Below, piece after piece: positions 6,184-8,928 of a DNA stretch of 8,928 nucleotides; position 1 is the first letter of the stretch; each line of letters opens with the position of its first letter. The stretch is taken from contig CAZXLK010000060.1 of assembly GCA_964641775.1 (NCBI GenBank), positions 1 to 8,928 on the forward strand, written 5' to 3'. This stretch comes from CAIPFQ01 sp964641775. GTDB lineage: Bacteria > Chlamydiota > Chlamydiia > Chlamydiales > SM23-39. The translations under genes and the position numbers were made by a program. The notes below the pieces were generated by a model. It was not told where the DNA came from. It made no database searches and was given only the letters and a program-made list of their open reading frames with translations.

Positions 6184-6991
6184 AGAGCAGGTCGTGAAGG
6201 GCGTTGATATTTAACGTTTCAACATCTGCCTTAAGCTGAGGTAGTGTAAGAGCTGTCTTAGCAGGATCTACAAAGGTAAAATAGGTATCGTCATGATCAA
6301 TTTCCGTTGCAAAATATCTCTCGCCCGCTTTTTTGGGATGGCACTTGCCAAAGTTTTCAATATTCAAATCGGATGTTGGATGCTTTATGATCTCAAGGAC
6401 AAAAGCTGCTTGAAGAGCTAGCGGAATCACTCGAGATTCCATCATCTCATGCCCCTTATTTCTTCCATCTAACCGAAGTGTAGTATTCTCACATCTGTTA
6501 TTGAGGCAAAGAGCGCTTTCATTATTTAAAAACTGAACTTGTCCTTCAAGATAGAGATACGTAGCGATTGCAGGAGCCAGCTCTTCGCGGCCTAACTTGG
6601 GCTCCAAATGCTCCCACGAAATCTGATGCAATCGAAGGAAATTGTCCATCTGAATGTGGTTCCAAAGCTTAACCCCCTCTATATACTCCGCTATCCCTGA
6701 TGCGCTTGCAGCCAGCAATTTCCAGTCACGAGCCTTTGCTAAGCAATTGTTAAGTCCATAACTTTTTAAAGGGATAGTACTCAAAAAAAGTGTAATAAAT
6801 AGAGCCGGATGCATAGGTGCAATCAGCCCAAATGTGGTCGCAACAAACGATGCCGCAATCGCAAACAAGGCTACCATGCAAACGGTTGTAGCAATCTTGT
6901 AAACACAAGCCTTTTTGGCGGCGTCTTTCGCAATAGCTTTCTGATTATCTGTGAAGATTGGGTGGAGCTTGAGTGCTGTTGGCTGTAACAT
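6173..6991 (-). CDS. Candidate inclusion-membrane (Inc-like) protein, otherwise unrecognised
   Basis: I do not recognise this 272-residue protein by family. Its clearest feature is a two-lobed hydrophobic region. The first lobe covers residues ~33-58 (I-A-T-T-V-C-M-V-A-L-F-A-I-A-A-S-F-V), the second ~62-75 (L-F-I-T-L-F-L-S-T-I-P-L), split by a short P-M-H-P turn and flanked by Lys residues. This hairpin is the defining trait of chlamydial Inc proteins, which are secreted by the type III system into the inclusion membrane with both ends in the host cytosol. The ~190-residue C-terminal part is soluble, has several Cys residues and no recognised motif. The start is uncertain: ATG 6991 lacks a Shine-Dalgarno sequence, and a TTG at 7012 would add seven residues. 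It follows sufE by about 31 nt and has its own promoter-like element. An ordinary two-pass inner-membrane protein is the main alternative. Confidence 0.65.
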   Translation of the reverse strand: MLQPTALKLHPIFTDNQKAIAKDAAKKACVYKIATTVCMVALFAIAASFVATTFGLIAPMHPALFITLFLSTIPLKSYGLNNCLAKARDWKLLAASASGIAEYIEGVKLWNHIQMDNFLRLHQISWEHLEPKLGREELAPAIATYLYLEGQVQFLNNESALCLNNRCENTTLRLDGRNKGHEMMESRVIPLALQAAFVLEIIKHPTSDLNIENFGKCHPKKAGERYFATEIDHDDTYFTFVDPAKTALTLPQLKADVETLNINALHDLLFTD

Positions 6992-7001
6992 AAGGGGGGA
7001 G

Positions 7002-7031
7002 AGTATAATCAACTAAAGAATTTTACGACAA
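7002..7031 (-). promoter_or_regulatory. Candidate promoter of the Inc-like gene
   Basis: On the minus strand TTGTCG (complement of 7026-7031), an 18-nt spacer and TATACT (complement of 7002-7007) match the -35 at 4/6 and the -10 at 5/6. Transcription would start near 6995, about four bases before ATG 6991 and beyond the TTG at 7012. If real, it supports the ATG start and a nearly leaderless mRNA. The -35 lies in the last codons of sufE. Confidence 0.45.
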
Positions 7032-7466
7032 GACTAATAAATATTTTAAAGCGTCTTTCTTCATCCGGAGATGAATTTGGGCAAGGCCATTAGAGCGGCT
7101 AGGGGAAAGAGTTTGTTGAAGGCCAATTTCAGAAATAAAGGTCGGGGGAAGCTTTAGAATCGTCTCCGGCGCCTCATAACTATAGACTCGGATGAGCAAA
7201 GCAGCAAGGCCTGCCGAAATCAGAGCATCGGAAGAGGCATCAAAATGAATGAGCCCATTTTCGAATCCGGAGGCAAGAAAGAGCTTGCTTTGACAGCCGG
7301 GGACAAGATTTTCTTCGATTTTAAGGTGTTGGGACAAGGGGGGAAGCTCTCTTCCCATCTCAATGATCGCTGAATAGCGCTCCTCTAAAGAGGGGAGAGA
7401 ATTGAAGAAATTTTTTACTTCATTTGATTTTTTTTGAAAAGTTTTGCTCATTTCATTTGACAACAT
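7023..7466 (-). CDS. sufE: SufE-type Fe-S cluster assembly sulfur acceptor
   Basis: The 147-residue product follows the SufE pattern closely: E-E-R-Y-S-A-I-I-E-M-G-R-E-L-P-P-L (28-43), E-N-L-V-P-G-C-Q-S (52-60), S-D-A-L-I-S-A-G-L-A-A-L-L-I (79-92), and L-S-P-S-R-S-N-G-L near the C-terminus (120-128). Cys58 in G-C-Q-S is the conserved residue that takes the persulfide from the cysteine desulfurase SufS and passes it to the SufBCD scaffold in the cytoplasm. Length is normal (E. coli SufE has 138). Two starts are possible. ATG 7466 gives the length listed; ATG 7451 gives 142 residues, starts M-S-K, and leaves the divergent infA -35 box outside the gene. Neither has a strong Shine-Dalgarno sequence. 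It is divergent from infA and sits upstream of the Inc-like gene on the same strand. No other suf gene is in the window. Confidence 0.93.
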   Translation of the reverse strand: MLSNEMSKTFQKKSNEVKNFFNSLPSLEERYSAIIEMGRELPPLSQHLKIEENLVPGCQSKLFLASGFENGLIHFDASSDALISAGLAALLIRVYSYEAPETILKLPPTFISEIGLQQTLSPSRSNGLAQIHLRMKKDALKYLLVLS

Positions 7467-7485
7467 AACTCAAATGGTGTTTGAT
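7457..7485 (+). promoter_or_regulatory. Promoter of infA
   Basis: A perfect TTGACA (7457-7462), a 17-nt spacer and TTTGAT (7480-7485, 4/6 to TATAAT) lie just upstream of infA. Transcription would start near 7492, giving a 5' leader of about 21 nt. The -35 overlaps the first codons of sufE if that gene starts at 7466. Confidence 0.6.
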
Positions 7486-7489
7486 TGTA
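7484..7489 (-). promoter_or_regulatory. Candidate -10 box of sufE
   Basis: The minus strand reads TACAAT here (5/6 to TATAAT), so transcription would start near 7477, upstream of both possible sufE starts. I found no good -35 at the right distance. The box shares two bases with the infA -10, so the two promoters would compete. Confidence 0.3.
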
Positions 7490-7512
7490 AGCATTTCCAA
7501 GCCAAAAAATCT

Positions 7513-7731
7513 ATGTCGAAAGAAGAAACAGTCAAAATGGAAGGCAAAGTCGAAGAGCTCTTGCCAAACATGAATTTTAGCGTTCTCCTGGAAAACGGGA
7601 TGAAGGTTATTGCCCATCTGAGTGGGAAGATGCGGATGCGCAACATCCGAGTATATGCAGGGGACGCCGTTACTGTCGAAATGTCGCCTTACGATTTAAC
7701 CAAGGCGAGAATCGTATATCGTCAAAAATAG
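7513..7731 (+). CDS. infA: Translation initiation factor IF-1
   Basis: The 72-residue protein matches IF-1 along its whole length: M-S-K-E-E-T-V-K-M-E-G-K-V, L-L-E-N-G-M-K-V-I-A-H-L-S-G-K-M-R (25-41), G-D-A-V-T-V-E-M-S-P-Y-D-L (50-62), and a basic C-terminal R-I-V-Y-R. It folds as one OB domain and binds the ribosomal A site of the 30S subunit with IF-2 and IF-3 during initiation. ATG 7513 gives exactly the family length. The frame is open back to 7444, but those extra residues match nothing and lie over the promoter. Oddly for a highly expressed factor, no Shine-Dalgarno sequence precedes the ATG. The order infA, tRNA-Thr, tuf is, from memory, that of C. trachomatis (CT323, tRNA, CT322), and the sequence has the chlamydial look (K-M-R-M-x-N-I-R, Y-D-L-T-K-A-R). 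Confidence 0.97.
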   Translation: MSKEETVKMEGKVEELLPNMNFSVLLENGMKVIAHLSGKMRMRNIRVYAGDAVTVEMSPYDLTKARIVYRQK

Positions 7732-7749
7732 ATTTGGCTAGAAAAAAGT

Positions 7750-7778
7750 TTGATTTTATTGCCCAGGTGCGCTAACCT
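7750..7778 (+). promoter_or_regulatory. Candidate promoter of tRNA-Thr and tuf
   Basis: TTGATT (7750-7755), a 17-nt spacer and TAACCT (7773-7778) lie in the 76-nt gap after infA. The -35 matches at 4/6; the -10 is weak at 3/6. Transcription would begin near 7785, leaving a 5' leader of about 23 nt on the tRNA. Read-through from infA is an equally good source, since I see no terminator in the gap. Confidence 0.35.
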
Positions 7779-7815
7779 TTCTAAGTTTTAGGAAATTAAG
7801 GAAGCTCGCCCAGGT
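7761..7815 (+). repeat. 8-bp direct repeat of the tRNA 5' end
   Basis: GCCCAGGT occurs at 7761-7768 and again at 7808-7815, where it forms the 5' acceptor strand of tRNA-Thr. The rest of the gap between the copies is unrelated, apart from a possible continuation of the first copy into GCGCT (tRNA: AGCT). Confidence 0.6.
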
Positions 7816-7879
7816 AGCTCAGTGGTAGAGCACTTGCATGGTAAGCAAGTGGTCGTAGGTTCAATTCCTATCTTGGGCA
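7808..7879 (+). tRNA. tRNA-Thr (anticodon GGT)
   Basis: The 72-nt cloverleaf is complete. Acceptor GCCCAGG pairs with CTTGGGC, with one G-T pair, and A73 follows. The D arm is GCTC/GAGC. The anticodon stem CTTGC/GCAAG closes a 7-nt loop ATGGTAA, with T33, anticodon GGT and A37; it reads ACC and ACU. The T arm GTAGG/CCTAT holds the standard loop TTCAATT. CCA is not encoded, so it must be added after transcription. The gene lies 28 nt before tuf, an arrangement shared with chlamydiae and with thrT-tufB of E. coli, and the two are probably cotranscribed and separated by RNase P and 3' processing. Confidence 0.97.
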
Positions 7880-7890
7880 AGAAGAAATTT

Positions 7891-7896
7891 AGGAGG
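7891..7896 (+). promoter_or_regulatory. Ribosome binding site AGGAGG of tuf
   Basis: AGGAGG lies 11 nt before ATG 7908, slightly longer than ideal spacing, in an A-rich, probably unstructured leader. With ybhB, tuf is one of only two genes here with a full consensus site, fitting very high expression. Confidence 0.8.
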
Positions 7897-7907
7897 ATTT
7901 AAGAAAA

Positions 7908-8928
7908 ATGGCTAAAGAAGCTTATCAGAGAACGAAGCCCCACGTTAATATCGGGACAATTGGACACGTCGACCACGGTAAAACAACGCTAACCGCTGCC
8001 ATCACAAAAGTTTTGGCAGAAAAAGGCGGAGCAAAATTCCGAGACTATTCATCCATCGACAATACACCGGAAGAAAAAGCGCGTGGAATTACAATCAATG
8101 CATCGCACGTTGAATACCAAACTGCAAATCGCCACTACGCTCACGTAGACTGCCCGGGCCACGCCGACTACGTCAAAAACATGATCACCGGTGCTGCGCA
8201 AATGGACGGCGCGATTCTCGTAGTTGCTGCCACAGACGGCCCAATGCCGCAAACCAAAGAACACATCCTTTTGGCAAGACAGGTAGGAGTTCCTGCAATC
8301 GTTGTATACCTCAATAAAATGGACATGATCGGCAAGGGAGATGAAGAACTCGTTGAACTTGTAGAAATGGAATTGGCAGAGCTTCTCGATTCAAAAGGAT
8401 ACAAAAACACCCCGATTATCCGAGGTTCTGCACTTAAGGCGCTTGAAGGAGATCCGGAATATGTAAAATCGATTGTCCAGTTGATGGAGACAGTGGATGA
8501 AAAAATCCCAACACCAGCTAGAGAAATTGATAAACCATTCTTGATGCCGATTGAGGACGTCTTCTCAATCTCAGGCCGCGGTACAGTTGTTACCGGCCGT
8601 GTTGAAAGAGGCAAGATCAAGGTCAACGATAAGATCCAACTCGTAGGGATCCGCGAAACACGCGATACCGTTGCAACCGGCTTGGAAATGTTTAACAAAC
8701 TTTTGGACGAAGCGCTTGCCGGTGAAAACGTCGGTGTTCTTCTCCGAAGCATTGATAAAAAAGACGTAGAACGGGGAATGGTATTAGCCGCTCCCGGAAC
8801 ATGCAAGCCGCATACGAAATTCCAAGGAACTGTTTACGTATTGAACAAAGATGAAGGCGGCCGCCATAAGCCATTCTTTACCGGCTATCGCCCACAGTTT
8901 TATTTCCGTACAACAGATGTAACGGGAA
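7908..8928 (+). CDS. tuf: Elongation factor Tu, N-terminal 340 residues (3' end outside window)
   Basis: EF-Tu carries aminoacyl-tRNA to the ribosomal A site as a GTP complex. The GTPase domain is complete: P-loop GHVDHGKT (19-26), switch I R-G-I-T-I with Thr62 (59-63), D-C-P-G-H with catalytic His85 (81-85), N-K-M-D (136-139) and S-A-L (173-175). Domain 2 follows with F-S-I-S-G-R-G-T-V-V-T-G-R-V-E-R-G. Domain 3 begins near K-P-H-T-K-F and continues through G-G-R-H-K-P-F-F to the window edge. About 55 residues are missing compared with the usual ~394. Runs such as F-R-D-Y-S-S-I-D-N-T-P-E-E-K-A-R-G and S-H-V-E-Y-Q-T-A-N-R-H-Y match my memory of chlamydial EF-Tu. No frameshift or stop is seen. 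The gene follows tRNA-Thr by 28 nt. Confidence 0.98.
   Translation, partial: MAKEAYQRTKPHVNIGTIGHVDHGKTTLTAAITKVLAEKGGAKFRDYSSIDNTPEEKARGITINASHVEYQTANRHYAHVDCPGHADYVKNMITGAAQMDGAILVVAATDGPMPQTKEHILLARQVGVPAIVVYLNKMDMIGKGDEELVELVEMELAELLDSKGYKNTPIIRGSALKALEGDPEYVKSIVQLMETVDEKIPTPAREIDKPFLMPIEDVFSISGRGTVVTGRVERGKIKVNDKIQLVGIRETRDTVATGLEMFNKLLDEALAGENVGVLLRSIDKKDVERGMVLAAPGTCKPHTKFQGTVYVLNKDEGGRHKPFFTGYRPQFYFRTTDVTG

Noticed and set aside
7004..7009. Perfect TATAAT on the plus strand upstream of the Inc-like gene
   Set aside because: No -35 box lies at the right distance (the bases there read GGCTGT), and it would only drive antisense RNA into sufE. The overlapping TATACT on the other strand is in a better setting.
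7444..7512. 23-codon N-terminal extension of infA starting at TTG
   Set aside because: IF-1 is 72 residues from ATG 7513. The extension covers the infA promoter and the sufE start and has no family match.
7775..7800. Possible terminator hairpin between infA and tRNA-Thr (TTTCTAA/TTAGGAAA)
   Set aside because: The stem is short, AT-rich and bulged with a 3-nt loop, and no T-run follows on either strand.
8049..8874. Long minus-strand frames (up to 212 codons) inside tuf
   Set aside because: They are antisense to highly conserved EF-Tu codons; the Ser/Thr/Pro-rich composition is typical of antisense translation of a codon-biased gene.

Overview
The window looks like chromosomal DNA of a chlamydia, probably an environmental or "Chlamydia-like" lineage rather than a member of the genus Chlamydia itself. 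The main support is the order infA, tRNA-Thr(GGT), tuf at the right end, the chlamydial character of the EF-Tu and IF-1 sequences, and a MYG1-family gene followed by a HIT gene, with a large LOG-domain protein nearby (recalled counterparts CT386, CT385 and CT387 in C. trachomatis). These locus names come from memory; no search was run.

Layout from left to right. (1) The C-terminal part of a membrane zinc protease of the M50 type runs in from the left edge (+). (2) Two minus-strand genes follow, a YbhB/YbcL-family protein overlapping by 23 nt a 711-residue protein with a C-terminal LOG-like Rossmann domain. The large gene converges tail to tail with the protease, and a hairpin holds both stop codons in its loop. 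(3) A plus-strand operon holds a MYG1-type DHH nuclease, a HIT/HINT protein and an exported HEAT-repeat protein. (4) Two minus-strand genes follow: sufE, then a protein with a two-lobed hydrophobic domain that resembles a chlamydial inclusion-membrane (Inc) protein. (5) On the plus strand come infA, tRNA-Thr and the first 340 codons of tuf.

The packing is very tight. Strand direction switches four times. Both convergent junctions overlap (4 and 11 nt), and both divergent junctions are only about 50 bp, with promoter-like elements facing each other. Only ybhB and tuf have a full AGGAGG ribosome binding site. Several other genes have none, and two of them have a promoter-like sequence so close to the start codon that the mRNA could be nearly leaderless.

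Functionally this is mostly housekeeping: translation (infA, tRNA-Thr, tuf), Fe-S assembly (sufE), and nucleotide or RNA metabolism (MYG1, HIT, LOG-like). The candidate host-interaction element is the Inc-like protein. I see no mobile element, CRISPR array, phage gene or clear pseudogene. No non-coding stretch exceeds 300 bases; the longest is about 76 bases between infA and the tRNA.
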